Shown: positions 34,115 through 44,214 of the stretch, piece after piece
Position numbering within the stretch: position 1 is the stretch's first letter
How the letters are laid out: every line of letters begins with the position of its first letter
DNA from: JADKBO01 sp965230345
GTDB taxonomy: Bacteria; Bacteroidota; Bacteroidia; Chitinophagales; Saprospiraceae
Assembly (NCBI GenBank): GCA_965230345.1
Contig: CBDDKR010000002.1
Span: forward strand, 2,790,001-2,854,000
Reading direction: 5' to 3'
DNA length: 64,000 bases
Program-made: the position numbers and the translations under genes
Notes under the pieces: model-generated
What the model was told of the DNA's origin: nothing
The model's database searches: none
Seen by the model: the letters and a program-made list of their open reading frames with translations, nothing else

Positions 34115-35126
34115 CTCCTACTAATTTGGTTTGATGAACAAAATTATATGCCTTTATTAGAAAAGATTCATGGACTTCTTCGGAAGGTTTTGCTTTGGCA
34201 AATTTTACCATATCCGCAATTTGAAGTATTTCTTTTAGCTCTTGCGCATTATCTTTAATAAGTGGTTCGTCATGCAGCTTGGAAATGATTTCAGATGAAG
34301 TCATTTCCAAGGCATTTATATCGAATCTTTCCTCTAAATAGGTTCGGATGATTCTTGTCAAGTCAGATTGATATTTCTTTATTTCTCCGTTTTTCCAGAT
34401 CGCTTCTTTCTTTAATGTATCCAACCCCTTTAATGCAGTAATATGGGCTGGAGTCTTTGGTAAAACAGGTCGATCTTCAATGATTTCAACTTGTTCTTCC
34501 TTGGTCGGCCATAACTTTCTCAACCACCAAATAAGTACAATACCAAGCAGTAGACCTATTAATATGTAAATCCAAATCATGTAATCCTGAATCGTTGAAG
34601 GAATACTGATAATTGGTTTTATATCATTGATCATTTTGGTGGAATCTTGACCAAAATTTGGTGGAGGAAATACACGTAAAATGTTTCCTGTAGGTATTGC
34701 AATGGTATCTCCATTTTCTCCAATTATTGAAGGTGAAGGAATGTGAAATGCTCCAATAGAATAAAATCCTAGATTAATTCCTTTTTGCCATTGACCTTCA
34801 TCAAGCTTGGTTTGACTGATGGGAATGCTCAGCTTCTTTTGCTGCAGAAAAGCAGATAACCCAGTATTGTCTATTATTTCAACATCCGCATATTGCTCAT
34901 ACAATAAGGTGTCATCTTTGTAGGCCAGGTTTTCAATTTTTCCAAAATCCAAGACCAGTGAAGACGATGCTGGAAGCTGACGATGATCAACGGTTATTAA
35001 AAAGTCAACATTTTGACCTATAGTAATTGAATCACTAGAGACACTAGTATTTACAGGTATATTTTTTTGACACAGTATATTGAAATGCGAAACCAAGAGT
35101 GATAGTACCAATAAGAAATGCTTCAT
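34104..35126 (-). CDS. Bat-operon membrane protein, DUF4381-like C-terminal region
   Basis: This is a 340-residue protein with a signal peptide (MKHFLLVLSLLVSHF), an external beta-rich domain (to about 190), one membrane helix (about 200-221, YMIWIYILIGLLLGIVLIWW) and a cytoplasmic helical part with RIIRTYLEERFDINALEMTS. This resembles the DUF4381-type proteins that sit between DUF58 and VWA genes in MoxR operons. The frame extends up to 35180, but the ATG at 35126 follows the DUF58 stop by one base and gives a proper signal peptide, with AAGAAGAG upstream. Likely part of the Bat membrane complex. Confidence 0.7.
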   Translation of the reverse strand: MKHFLLVLSLLVSHFNILCQKNIPVNTSVSSDSITIGQNVDFLITVDHRQLPASSSLVLDFGKIENLAYKDDTLLYEQYADVEIIDNTGLSAFLQQKKLSIPISQTKLDEGQWQKGINLGFYSIGAFHIPSPSIIGENGDTIAIPTGNILRVFPPPNFGQDSTKMINDIKPIISIPSTIQDYMIWIYILIGLLLGIVLIWWLRKLWPTKEEQVEIIEDRPVLPKTPAHITALKGLDTLKKEAIWKNGEIKKYQSDLTRIIRTYLEERFDINALEMTSSEIISKLHDEPLIKDNAQELKEILQIADMVKFAKAKPSEEVHESFLIKAYNFVHQTKLVGDDE

Positions 35127-35127
35127 A

Positions 35128-35994
35128 TTATGCTCTTCTTTTAAAGAATTTAACAAGGGCTTTGACATAGTCTTCCTCAACCATTACATCGATTTGATCT
35201 GCACCATATTTTTGCAATAAACTTCGGGTTTTGTTTTGTCTATCTATCCACTGACTTGTGTAATCTAAAACAACTGATTTACTCGAAGTATCAATGATTT
35301 TTATCTTCCCAGATTCCAGATCTTTAATTCTTATGAGCCCGATGTTAGGCATTTCTTTTTCACGCTCATCATAAATGTTAATGCCTATTAGATCGTGTTT
35401 TTTAGCAGCGATACTGATGGCAGTTTCAAAATCATCAGAAACAAAATCAGATAGGACAAAAGCAATACTTCGTTTGGATTGTACATTATTTAAGAATTGC
35501 AAAGCCTTTTCAACTGAGGTGCCTCTTCCTTTAGGTTCTATTTGAATGACTTCTCGAATAATTCTAAGGATATTTTTTTTGCCCTTTTTAGGGGGAAGGT
35601 AGGCCTCAATTTGATCAGAAAAAAAAATAGCACCGACTTTATCATTGTTTTGGATCGCTGAAAATGCAAGTACTGCGGAGATTTCTGCCGCAATGTCTTT
35701 CTTAAAAGCTGAATTGGTCCCAAAGCTTAGTGATTTACTTACATCTATTAGCAACATTACCGTTAACTCACGCTCTTCTTCGAAAACCTTTACATGAGGA
35801 GATCCAGTACGTGCTGTTACATTCCAATCGATATTCCGAACATCATCACCATAGCTATAATCCCTTACTTCTGAAAAAGACATTCCCCTTCCTTTAAATG
35901 CTGAATGATAATCGCCAGAAAAGAGTTGTTTGCTTAATCCTCTAGTCTTTATTTCAATTTTTCGTACCTTCTTTATAAGCTCTTGAGTTTCCAT
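35128..35994 (-). CDS. DUF58 protein of the MoxR/Bat operon
   Basis: This 288-residue cytoplasmic protein has the DUF58 signature RDYSYGDDVRNIDWNVTARTG, followed by a VWA-like segment MLLIDVSKSLSFG. DUF58 proteins are regularly encoded next to MoxR ATPases and are thought to link the ATPase to the VWA complex. It lies between an exported unknown protein and the DUF4381-like membrane protein, with gaps of 1-2 bases. Confidence 0.9.
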   Translation of the reverse strand: METQELIKKVRKIEIKTRGLSKQLFSGDYHSAFKGRGMSFSEVRDYSYGDDVRNIDWNVTARTGSPHVKVFEEERELTVMLLIDVSKSLSFGTNSAFKKDIAAEISAVLAFSAIQNNDKVGAIFFSDQIEAYLPPKKGKKNILRIIREVIQIEPKGRGTSVEKALQFLNNVQSKRSIAFVLSDFVSDDFETAISIAAKKHDLIGINIYDEREKEMPNIGLIRIKDLESGKIKIIDTSSKSVVLDYTSQWIDRQNKTRSLLQKYGADQIDVMVEEDYVKALVKFFKRRA

Positions 35995-35996
35995 AG

Positions 35997-37145
35997 TTAT
36001 ATTTTAAAGGAAAGGTTAGAAAATGGAATAAGGCAAGTTTTTTGCCCATAGATTGTACTAAAAGGGCTTCGAACTTTTAATCCTTCAAAACTCTTTGTGA
36101 TCAATAATTGATCAAATGAAGTATTGAAATTAGCACAAGGATTATTTTTCCAGTAATCTTGAAGGTTATGATCCTTGGGCAATACATTCTGACATTGGTA
36201 TACTTTTTTCTTTTTTAGATTTACCCAAAACGCAGACTCATCTAGCCGATTAGAATACTTGTTTTGATTGGATACAATTCCACTTACAATATTGTGATCA
36301 AGGTAATCAATTTCTACTTCGATATTAACTTGCATTGAATCACTGTAATCAAAATCTAAATAACGTTCTAGAAAGGACTTCCAGTTCTTGGTTAATTTTG
36401 CATTGCCCCATAGAGGTGTCATTACATAACTTTTATCAAGTGATTTGGGAACATCTATAATGAAGGTTACCTCATTATTTTTTTCTAATGCTATGGAAAT
36501 CTCAGCATCATTATGAAAGTGAATAGATTCGCCTCTTAAATGAATTAAAGCAGTATTAGAATTCTGATTGTCAACGCTATCAAAATTCCATTCATATAAG
36601 TGTTCTCCTTTTTCGACCAATATTCCTTTGTGGTATATTCCATGGATTAAGCCTTCAGCTTGGTATTGATCACCTATGTATTTGATTAAGATGAAATCAT
36701 TCTGATTTTTGAAAGACTTAACCCAATCCAGTTTGATTTGGCTCTCATTATCATATGCGATAAAGGCATATTCTTCTAGACCGTCCTTAGATCTCCAAGT
36801 TCCGTAAAAAACTTCATTGTTAAAATCTCCTGTTATCAAACCTGCAAGATTGTAATCGTCTGACCAAACATTTAGAATAACTTGATCTTCGGTTACTTCT
36901 CCTTCAAAAGGATGAATTTCAGAAGAGTGTTCAAATTGATAGGCACCGATATATTTTGATTGATCTGTGAGCATCCATATCTTGAACTTGAAACGTTGAT
37001 CCATAGTCCCATACATGGACTTTTCCCATGTCATTGGAGAATTTGACAAAGGAGAGTCCAATGATTGAGTAGCCACTTTTAATGATTCAAAATCGGATTG
37101 AGCACTCAAATTGAAACAAAGAAGAATGAATAAAATTAGACGCAT
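35997..37145 (-). CDS. Exported protein of unknown function inside the Bat operon
   Basis: This is a 382-residue protein with a signal peptide (MRLILFILLCFNLSAQ) and a beta-rich body that contains YIGAYQFEHSSEIHPFEG and FYGTWRSKDGLEEYAF, a pattern of lipocalin-like or barrel strands. No family was recognised. The frame opens at 37190 inside moxR, but the ATG at 37145, with AGGA upstream, starts the signal peptide 10 bases after the moxR stop. It is an insertion relative to the usual moxR-DUF58 order, so it may be an accessory or lineage-specific Bat component. Confidence 0.6.
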   Translation of the reverse strand: MRLILFILLCFNLSAQSDFESLKVATQSLDSPLSNSPMTWEKSMYGTMDQRFKFKIWMLTDQSKYIGAYQFEHSSEIHPFEGEVTEDQVILNVWSDDYNLAGLITGDFNNEVFYGTWRSKDGLEEYAFIAYDNESQIKLDWVKSFKNQNDFILIKYIGDQYQAEGLIHGIYHKGILVEKGEHLYEWNFDSVDNQNSNTALIHLRGESIHFHNDAEISIALEKNNEVTFIIDVPKSLDKSYVMTPLWGNAKLTKNWKSFLERYLDFDYSDSMQVNIEVEIDYLDHNIVSGIVSNQNKYSNRLDESAFWVNLKKKKVYQCQNVLPKDHNLQDYWKNNPCANFNTSFDQLLITKSFEGLKVRSPFSTIYGQKTCLIPFSNLSFKI

Positions 37146-37155
37146 GTTAGAATTC

Positions 37156-38154
37156 CTATGGAACTTGTATCGTGTTAAGAATTTCAACAATAATATCTTC
37201 TTGACTTATATTTTCTGCTTCTGCCTCGTAAGTGATTCCAATTCTATGGCGCAATACATCTTTACAAACGTTTCTTACATCTTCAGGTATAACATAACCT
37301 CGTCTCTGAAGGAAAGCATAAGCTTTTGCTGCTAAAGCTAAATTAATGGATGCCCTTGGAGATCCCCCATAACTTATAAGCGGAGACAGTTTGCTCAAGT
37401 TGTATTCGTTAGGATTTCTGGTCGCAAAGATGATGTCCAAAATGTAAGATTCAATTTTATCATCCATGTAAATCTTTTGTACAGAATTCCTAGCTTTGAT
37501 GATGGTCTGGGGATCTACGACTGGTTGAATCTCTTGGGTGGTTTCACCAGAAAGAACACGTCGAATAATAATTCTTTCATCTTCTTTGTTTGGATAACCA
37601 ATGTTAACTTTAAGCATAAATCGATCCATTTGAGCTTCAGGAAGTGTATATGTACCTTCTTGATCTATTGGGTTTTGAGTAGCCAAAACCAAAAAAGGTT
37701 CTTCTAACTTAAATGTTTCTTTACCAATGGTAACTTGCTTTTCCTGCATGGATTCCAATAACGCACTTTGAACTTTTGCGGGAGCACGATTAATCTCATC
37801 TGCTAAAATAAAGTTTGCAAAAATTGGACCTTTTCGAACAGAGAAATCATTTTTTGCTGGATTAAATATCATTGTCCCTAATATATCTGCGGGTAACAAA
37901 TCAGGTGTAAATTGAATCCTGTTAAATTTAGCATTTATGGCAGATGATAGGGTTTTTATGCTCAGTGTTTTTGCTAAACCAGGTAAGCCTTCCAATAAGA
38001 TATGCCCCTTGGTTAACAAACCAATGAGTAATCGCTCTATCATATTGTCTTGACCTACGATAACTTTAGCACATTCATTTTTTAAAGCATCGATAAACGC
38101 ACTATCGGCATAGATTTGCTGGTTTAATGCTTCAATATCTACAGAGGTTTGCAT
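37156..38154 (-). CDS. MoxR-family AAA+ ATPase
   Basis: This 332-residue ATPase has Walker A GLPGLAKTL, Walker B FILADEINRAPAKVQSALLE and the sensor region LATQNPIDQEGTYTLPEAQMDRF. MoxR proteins act as chaperones that assemble or activate VWA-containing complexes. It is the first gene of the leftward seven-gene Bat operon, with its own -7 box and an AAAGGA site before the ATG. Confidence 0.95.
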   Translation of the reverse strand: MQTSVDIEALNQQIYADSAFIDALKNECAKVIVGQDNMIERLLIGLLTKGHILLEGLPGLAKTLSIKTLSSAINAKFNRIQFTPDLLPADILGTMIFNPAKNDFSVRKGPIFANFILADEINRAPAKVQSALLESMQEKQVTIGKETFKLEEPFLVLATQNPIDQEGTYTLPEAQMDRFMLKVNIGYPNKEDERIIIRRVLSGETTQEIQPVVDPQTIIKARNSVQKIYMDDKIESYILDIIFATRNPNEYNLSKLSPLISYGGSPRASINLALAAKAYAFLQRRGYVIPEDVRNVCKDVLRHRIGITYEAEAENISQEDIIVEILNTIQVP

Positions 38155-38174
38155 AGTATCCTTTTTTTTGTTGG

Positions 38175-38182
38175 CAAAACTA
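38175..38182 (-). promoter_or_regulatory. -7 promoter box of the Bat operon
   Basis: The minus strand reads TAGTTTTG, matching TAnnTTTG, 20 bases before the moxR ATG. The divergent gap to the PorP-like gene also holds TAAGTTTA at 38346-38353 for the rightward cassette. Confidence 0.55.
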
Positions 38183-38371
38183 AAAAATCATGGCTTAAAT
38201 AAAAAGTGCACTTTTAGTCTTAAGATAGAATTAAGTTTTGCTTAGAAAATGTCCTGAATCTTTAATTGTAGTATTTTTTTGATTCTTCTTGCAGCGTTTT
38301 TCGAAATTATAATATCTAAATAGAAGAATACACAGATTTAATAATTAAGTTTAGCAATGAAAATTGTTGCT

Positions 38372-39397
38372 ATGAGAAAGTTGATCCATTATATATTTGG
38401 TGTTTTATCCATTATTTCTTTTACTGAAGTAAAAGGACAGGATCTGCATCAGTCCAATACAAAGTACGTACCTCAGTATAATAATCCGGCACATATTGGT
38501 TCATTCTTAGGAAACATTAGGTTCACGGGTTCGTATCGTTCCCAATTTGGCACCTTTGTAGAGAAAGACTTTTCTACTCAAATGTTTGGAGTAGACGCAG
38601 CATTAGGGTATGGATTTAGGCCTAACGATTGGTTAGGTGTTGGAGTGCAATTGTTGAACGATCGATCAGGTCTACTTTCTTTGAGTAATTCTGGAGTATT
38701 GATTGGCTTAAGTTATCATTTGGCTTTAGACAAAAAATACAAACAAGTATTTAGTTTTGGAGCCCAAATGGGGATATCAACACGAAAGATTAATATGGAC
38801 AAGGTTCTTTTAGAATCTGATCTTGTTCCTGCAATGAATCTGGTGGATAGAGAAAGATTAAAAGAGTTTGATGGTAGCTATAGGGATTTTAATTTTGGTG
38901 TTACGAGTAAATCCATCTTGTCGAAAACAAGTGTTCTTACCATAGGATTATCTATGTACCATATCCTGAGACCAGAATACAACGGAGTCGTTTTGAATAA
39001 TTTCTTAAATCCGAGAACGTCAGGGCAAATCATTTTAAATTCAAAAATTAACAAACGATGGAGTATAAAGCCTGAGTTATCTATTGGTTTAAGTGGTAAG
39101 AGTACGCTAATTATGCCACAGTGTCAATTATCATATAAATTAAAACAAGGTAAAAAGCATAAAAAAAATACGGATCGTGTGTTTTTTGGATTAGGGAGTC
39201 GGATTGGAGATGCGGCTCAAGTAGTTTGTGGTGTTGAATGGAAAAAATGGGAAGTAGGTTTGGCGTATGATTTCACTATATCTTCTGCTTCTAGATTCAA
39301 TAATCGTAATGGTGCTTTTGAAATTGGGATTTATCGAATTTTCGAAATCCATCAAAAGCCCAAAGTTATCCCATTAATACTTTGTCCAAGACTCTAA
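38372..39397 (+). CDS. PorP/SprF-like type IX secretion outer-membrane protein
   Basis: This is a 341-residue beta-barrel protein with signal peptide MRKLIHYIFGVLSIISF. The mature start QDLHQSNTKYVPQYNNPAHIGSF is the usual opening of the PorP/SprF family (QDxHxSQxxxxPxxxNPAxxG). Family members help secrete or anchor specific T9SS cargo at the surface. An ATG at 38357 is also in frame, but lies only three bases after a near -7 box, so I prefer 38372. It starts a three-gene cassette with an M43 protease and a large PKD protein. Confidence 0.8.
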   Translation: MRKLIHYIFGVLSIISFTEVKGQDLHQSNTKYVPQYNNPAHIGSFLGNIRFTGSYRSQFGTFVEKDFSTQMFGVDAALGYGFRPNDWLGVGVQLLNDRSGLLSLSNSGVLIGLSYHLALDKKYKQVFSFGAQMGISTRKINMDKVLLESDLVPAMNLVDRERLKEFDGSYRDFNFGVTSKSILSKTSVLTIGLSMYHILRPEYNGVVLNNFLNPRTSGQIILNSKINKRWSIKPELSIGLSGKSTLIMPQCQLSYKLKQGKKHKKNTDRVFFGLGSRIGDAAQVVCGVEWKKWEVGLAYDFTISSASRFNNRNGAFEIGIYRIFEIHQKPKVIPLILCPRL

Positions 39398-39408
39398 TTT
39401 TTATAGCC

Positions 39409-40167
39409 ATGAGAATTTATAAAACAATTGCATTCATTTTTGCCGTCCTTCTTCTTAAGGGACAATCGTTGCATTACCAATACAAGGACCTCCCATGTTT
39501 GAGAAAGCATTATCACTTTGATGTTCATTTGGTTATGGATAGTCTAAGAAATGTGCAAGACATATCTGGATTGGAAGGAGCTATTCAGAATGCCAATCAA
39601 ATGTTTGCGCCTATATGTTTGTCCTTTTCAATTTGTGGAGTTGACACCGTTGAAAATTATAAATATGAAGCTCTATATCCAGAACCTGAGATTGGTGAAT
39701 TGGCGACATTGTTCAATCAAGATAGACGAATCAACTTGTACATCGTTCAAGATACCTTAAAGGCTCCAGGGGTGGGTGGTCTTTGCGCTGGAGGTGTTGG
39801 AAGTCGATCAAATGCCAATATATATTTGTTATCTCTAGGGTCACTAACACATGAACTTGGTCATTTTTTTGGTTTAAGTCATACTTTCGAAGGTAACGGG
39901 ACAGAAAATGTAGATGGATCCAATTGTGAAACAGAAGGAGATCGAATTTGTGATACTCCTGCCGATCCATTCGTGCCTGGAGATCCTATGACAGATTACA
40001 TTGAAGATTGTGTGTTCATATCCTTAAAAAAAGATGCAAATGGGGAGTATTATCAACCCCATGTTGGAAATATAATGTCTTATTATCCGTGTTCTTGTGG
40101 TTTTACAAGGGGGCAATATTTGAAAATGGCAAATAATTACTTCAATTCTAACCTCAAACACTGGTAA
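39409..40167 (+). CDS. Exported M43-family zinc metalloprotease
   Basis: This 252-residue protease has a signal peptide (1-19) and a metzincin active site HELGHFFGLSH (148-158), with the Met-turn at Met223 in NIMSYY. The DGSNCETEGDRICDTPADP loop is typical of pappalysin-type (M43) members. No C-terminal T9SS sorting domain is visible. The ATG at 39409 is 11 bases after the previous stop; an earlier TTG would overlap it. It is between the PorP/SprF-like and PKD genes, so it may process the large neighbour protein. That role is inferred. Confidence 0.85.
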   Translation: MRIYKTIAFIFAVLLLKGQSLHYQYKDLPCLRKHYHFDVHLVMDSLRNVQDISGLEGAIQNANQMFAPICLSFSICGVDTVENYKYEALYPEPEIGELATLFNQDRRINLYIVQDTLKAPGVGGLCAGGVGSRSNANIYLLSLGSLTHELGHFFGLSHTFEGNGTENVDGSNCETEGDRICDTPADPFVPGDPMTDYIEDCVFISLKKDANGEYYQPHVGNIMSYYPCSCGFTRGQYLKMANNYFNSNLKHW

Positions 40168-40169
40168 TT

Positions 40170-43100
40170 ATGAATATGAAAACACATTTAATATTTGTAT
40201 TGATCATTTTTTTTGGTCTAGTAGGAAATACGCAAGAAGTCAATGTGGAAAAAGGTTGTATTCCATTAAGAGTAGAGTTCACACCACCTGTTGGGATGTC
40301 ATCATATTATTGGGACTTTGTAGAAGGAGGAGCTTCTTCGGTTGAGGAGAATCCAGAACATATTTTTACAAATCCAGGTGTTTATGAAGTTTTATTATAT
40401 GAAGGGTTAGGCGGTAACCTCATTGGAAGTGTTGAAATTACGGTATTTGAAGAACCCATCATCGACCTAATAGTGGATAATCAAGGAGGGTGTAGTCCGT
40501 TAAAAGTGAATTTCACTTCTAATGTTACTCTACATGATAGCATCATCCTATTTGGAAGTAAGTGGGCTTTTGGAGACGGGAACCAATCCAATAGTTCTAA
40601 CCCAGGACATACTTATACCAATTCTGGTGAATTTGATGTGGCATTTACCATATTGACCAATTATGAGGGATGTAATACAACAATTCTGAAAGATAAATGG
40701 ATTAAGGTTAAAGGCGTAAGTGCTGATTTTGTATTAGATAATTACTATGTCTGTGAAACTCCCGCTGTAATTCAAATAACTAATGAAACAGAACTTGATC
40801 CGAGTTATCTATATGAATGGACACTACCGAATGGCAAAACTTCGAATGAACATAGTCCTTCATCAATTACAATTGAAAATGAAGGAGAATATGAAGTGAT
40901 TTTAACAGTGACTAATGAAGAAGGTTGTATATCGACTAAGAAGAGAAATGTAGTAGTGGGTAAACCTCAATTTAATATAGATCCTCCAGAAGTTGTTTGC
41001 TTGAATGAGTTGGTAGAATTTAATAATTCTTCTGTTGCTCAGCTCCATATTTGGACTATAAAACAAGGGAATACTCAACAGATCTATAATACGAAGAATC
41101 CTGATATAGCATTTGTAACATCAGGAATGAAGGAAGTAACACTAGAATTAATCAATGGAAGTAATTGCTCAAACGATACTACATTTACTATTCTAGTTGA
41201 AAACCCAGATGCCACATTTAAATTTGACCCTTATATAATTTGCCAAAGCCCTAAGGATATAACTCTTCAGGCGAATGATGGCAATCACAAAACCTATGAA
41301 TGGGAATCGTTGACACGTAAGGATATTCTTGTTTCTTCTGGAAATCCTACAACGATAGAGTTTGAAGACTTAGAACGTGATTCATTTTATTGGAATCATG
41401 CTGATACCCTGTGGGTCAATTTGAAAATAGAATCTGAGCATGGATGCGAGCAAGAATACGAAGACTTCTTTGTATTGAAACGTCCTAATGCGCATTTTCT
41501 GCCTAATAAAACAAGGGGATGCGCTCCGTTGCAGGTTCATTTTGAAGATGCTAACGATTCTTGGCAAGATGTAGAAAAAATCACGTATGAATTTGGAGAT
41601 GGGAATGAGGAGACATTCTTAGTGGAAGGAGTACATAGTCATACTTATATGAATGCAGGTGATTATTGGGTAAGAAGTATTATTGAAAATAGTCATGGAT
41701 GTATAGATACTTCTGCCTGGGTGAAAATTCACGTCGGTGAGAAAATTGAACCAGACTTCACATTGGATAAAACAGAGATTTGTATTGAAGAATCCATAGA
41801 TGTTACATTCTATAATTCAGATCCTAGAATAGATGCGCTTCATTTATACACGGATGATGGGAGATTTACTCAATGTTGGAAGGAAAAAACAGCGAGCCAT
41901 TTTTTTACAGCTTCTCCTGGAGAGTATCAAGTGAAGGGTGTAGTGGAATACAATGGTTGTTATACTGAGAAAGTTCATAATTCGACCATCAAGGTTAATG
42001 GAGCAAGAGCTGATTTAAACTATATGATAGATTGTCGAAATCCTTTCGAAGTAATGTTAAAAGATTCTTCTATAAATGCAAGTAACTTAATTTGGTCGAT
42101 AGATACAACCATAGTTGAAGATGAGGTTGCATTTGTTCATTCATTTACGAATGAAGGTACTTATTCTGTTGTTTTAGAAGCAAGTGATGAACAGAGCGGA
42201 TGTCCTTCAACTTACGATAGTGTAGAAGTTCATATAGTGGATATTCAAGCTTCATTTTCTATACCTGAACTCGTTTGCGAAAATCAAGAATATGAATTGG
42301 ATGCATCCGCCAGCCATGGAGTTGATACAGATTGTTATTCAGGTTTTCTTTGGTATACCCCTTCCGATAGACCTATAGAGACGAGTGAAAGTATACTTGA
42401 AACATCTTTTCCCGCGGGAGAACAAGAAGTTACTCTTGTAGTACATGACATTAATGGGTGTCGGGATACGATTTCTAAAGAAACAAGATCTTTTGCTATT
42501 AAGTCTGATTTTGTTATGGATAAAGAAGAAGTCTGTTTGCCTGCTCAAATAAATTTAATGGATCAATCCAGTTCTGATACGACATTAACAAAGTTTTTTT
42601 ACAATTGGCAAATTGATTCTATAGAATCTAAAAATCATATATTGGATTTGATGAATGAGTTGAATGAAGGTGATCAATTGACCATAATTCATACGATAGA
42701 GAATGAAATTGGATGTATAGATCAGTCCGAAAAAACATTGTCCATATATAAGCCTAAAACAATAATGACCTTGGATAAGGCTGGTTGTGTTGGAGATTCT
42801 CTAAGTTTTATGGCAACAGATTTTAAGGAAAAAGGATCTTTCTTACATTTTACATGGAGTTTTCAAGACAAAAACTTGATTATGGACCAATCGGGTAAGG
42901 TTACTTATGATGAAAATGGCCACTATAATGTCGAACTAATAATAGAAGAAGATCAATCAGGATGTCGGGATACACTTTACGAAACGATTCAGTTTGTTGA
43001 TTTACCAATTGCAGATTTCATTACCTCAGCAGATTCCCAAGAAGTACTTTGCCATCCACTAATTATTGACTTTAACAACAAATCCATTGTGGATGGACCA

Positions 43101-44042
43101 ATAGTTTACACTTGGTTGGTAGATCGGGGGGACAATATTTCTAATTTGGAAGATGTTTCATTTGCATTCTCAAAAGGACATCATGAAGTTCAACTCTTAG
43201 CCCAGTCTCCATATGGATGTGCCGATACAATTACAAGATTTTTTCAATTGGTTGGTCCTGAAGGAGAGGTGGAGACCGACAAAACGGATATCTGTATTGG
43301 TGAAGAAATAACCTTTTCATTAGTTAATTCAGTCGATGTTCAATCTTACGAATGGGACTTTGGAGAAGGAACCGTAGTCGAAGATATTTCTCCAATATCT
43401 CATCTGTTTGATAGAGAACAGTCCACCACTGCAAAATTAATCCTAAAAAGTAAAGAATATGAATGTGATTTGGTCATTGAGATTCCCTTAAACATTGAGA
43501 GTATTCATGCCGATTTTGTCCAATTAGACACTAATTTGATTTGTCCAGGACTAGGGTACTTTATCAATATTTCTCAATCTAATGCCAAGTTTAATTGGGT
43601 GTTAGACGGTGAGATAAAATCCTCATTCGGAGATACAATAGAAGCCCAATTTCCTGGAGCTGGAGTTTACGACGTTACGTTAGAAGCAGAATCATTGACC
43701 TCTACTTGCAAAGAAAGTATTACCAAAGAAGTTACGATTGAAGATATACGAACAAGCGTACGTTTCCCTAATTTGTTTACACCAAACGAAGATGGAGAAA
43801 ATGATGTGTTTCGACCAATTTTTGAAGATCCATCATGGGAAGATCGTATGGAAATCGTTGAATTCAAAGTATATAATAGATGGGGTAATTTAGTTTATGA
43901 TAATGATGATGTAACATTGGGATGGAATGGAGAATTTAGAGGAGAACGTGCACCTTCTGAGGTTTATGCTTTTTACATGGCTGTAGAAATAGACGGTTGC
44001 CAAAAATTTGAAAAGAAGGGTAGTGTAACCTTGATTAGGTAA
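40170..44042 (+). CDS. Large PKD-repeat surface protein with T9SS type B sorting domain
   Basis: This is a 1290-residue exported protein. After the signal peptide come about a dozen PKD/Ig-like units (YYWDFVEGG, KWAFGDGNQSN, YEFGDGNEE, YEWDFGEGT), many starting at a cysteine such as GCSPLKVNF and GCAPLQVHF. The last 90 residues, FPNLFTPNEDGENDVFRP to the final VTLIR, are the gliding-motility-associated type B sorting domain. This layout is that of SprB-like adhesins exported by type IX secretion. It is the last gene of the cassette, 2 bases after the protease gene. Role in adhesion or gliding is inferred. Confidence 0.88.
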   Translation: MNMKTHLIFVLIIFFGLVGNTQEVNVEKGCIPLRVEFTPPVGMSSYYWDFVEGGASSVEENPEHIFTNPGVYEVLLYEGLGGNLIGSVEITVFEEPIIDLIVDNQGGCSPLKVNFTSNVTLHDSIILFGSKWAFGDGNQSNSSNPGHTYTNSGEFDVAFTILTNYEGCNTTILKDKWIKVKGVSADFVLDNYYVCETPAVIQITNETELDPSYLYEWTLPNGKTSNEHSPSSITIENEGEYEVILTVTNEEGCISTKKRNVVVGKPQFNIDPPEVVCLNELVEFNNSSVAQLHIWTIKQGNTQQIYNTKNPDIAFVTSGMKEVTLELINGSNCSNDTTFTILVENPDATFKFDPYIICQSPKDITLQANDGNHKTYEWESLTRKDILVSSGNPTTIEFEDLERDSFYWNHADTLWVNLKIESEHGCEQEYEDFFVLKRPNAHFLPNKTRGCAPLQVHFEDANDSWQDVEKITYEFGDGNEETFLVEGVHSHTYMNAGDYWVRSIIENSHGCIDTSAWVKIHVGEKIEPDFTLDKTEICIEESIDVTFYNSDPRIDALHLYTDDGRFTQCWKEKTASHFFTASPGEYQVKGVVEYNGCYTEKVHNSTIKVNGARADLNYMIDCRNPFEVMLKDSSINASNLIWSIDTTIVEDEVAFVHSFTNEGTYSVVLEASDEQSGCPSTYDSVEVHIVDIQASFSIPELVCENQEYELDASASHGVDTDCYSGFLWYTPSDRPIETSESILETSFPAGEQEVTLVVHDINGCRDTISKETRSFAIKSDFVMDKEEVCLPAQINLMDQSSSDTTLTKFFYNWQIDSIESKNHILDLMNELNEGDQLTIIHTIENEIGCIDQSEKTLSIYKPKTIMTLDKAGCVGDSLSFMATDFKEKGSFLHFTWSFQDKNLIMDQSGKVTYDENGHYNVELIIEEDQSGCRDTLYETIQFVDLPIADFITSADSQEVLCHPLIIDFNNKSIVDGPIVYTWLVDRGDNISNLEDVSFAFSKGHHEVQLLAQSPYGCADTITRFFQLVGPEGEVETDKTDICIGEEITFSLVNSVDVQSYEWDFGEGTVVEDISPISHLFDREQSTTAKLILKSKEYECDLVIEIPLNIESIHADFVQLDTNLICPGLGYFINISQSNAKFNWVLDGEIKSSFGDTIEAQFPGAGVYDVTLEAESLTSTCKESITKEVTIEDIRTSVRFPNLFTPNEDGENDVFRPIFEDPSWEDRMEIVEFKVYNRWGNLVYDNDDVTLGWNGEFRGERAPSEVYAFYMAVEIDGCQKFEKKGSVTLIR

Positions 44043-44214
44043 GGAGCTGATGTCGAAATTTTAGTGTAAGAAGAATTGGATAATGAAGTGATTTAAAAAC
44101 TGTGTTCAATAGCGGAATTAACTGCTTGGAAGTCAGATTAATCCGATAATTCTTTTGGATGTCCAAAGTTATGGAAATTAATTCTTGGGCAGAAATTGGA
44201 TTTTAATGTGTTGA

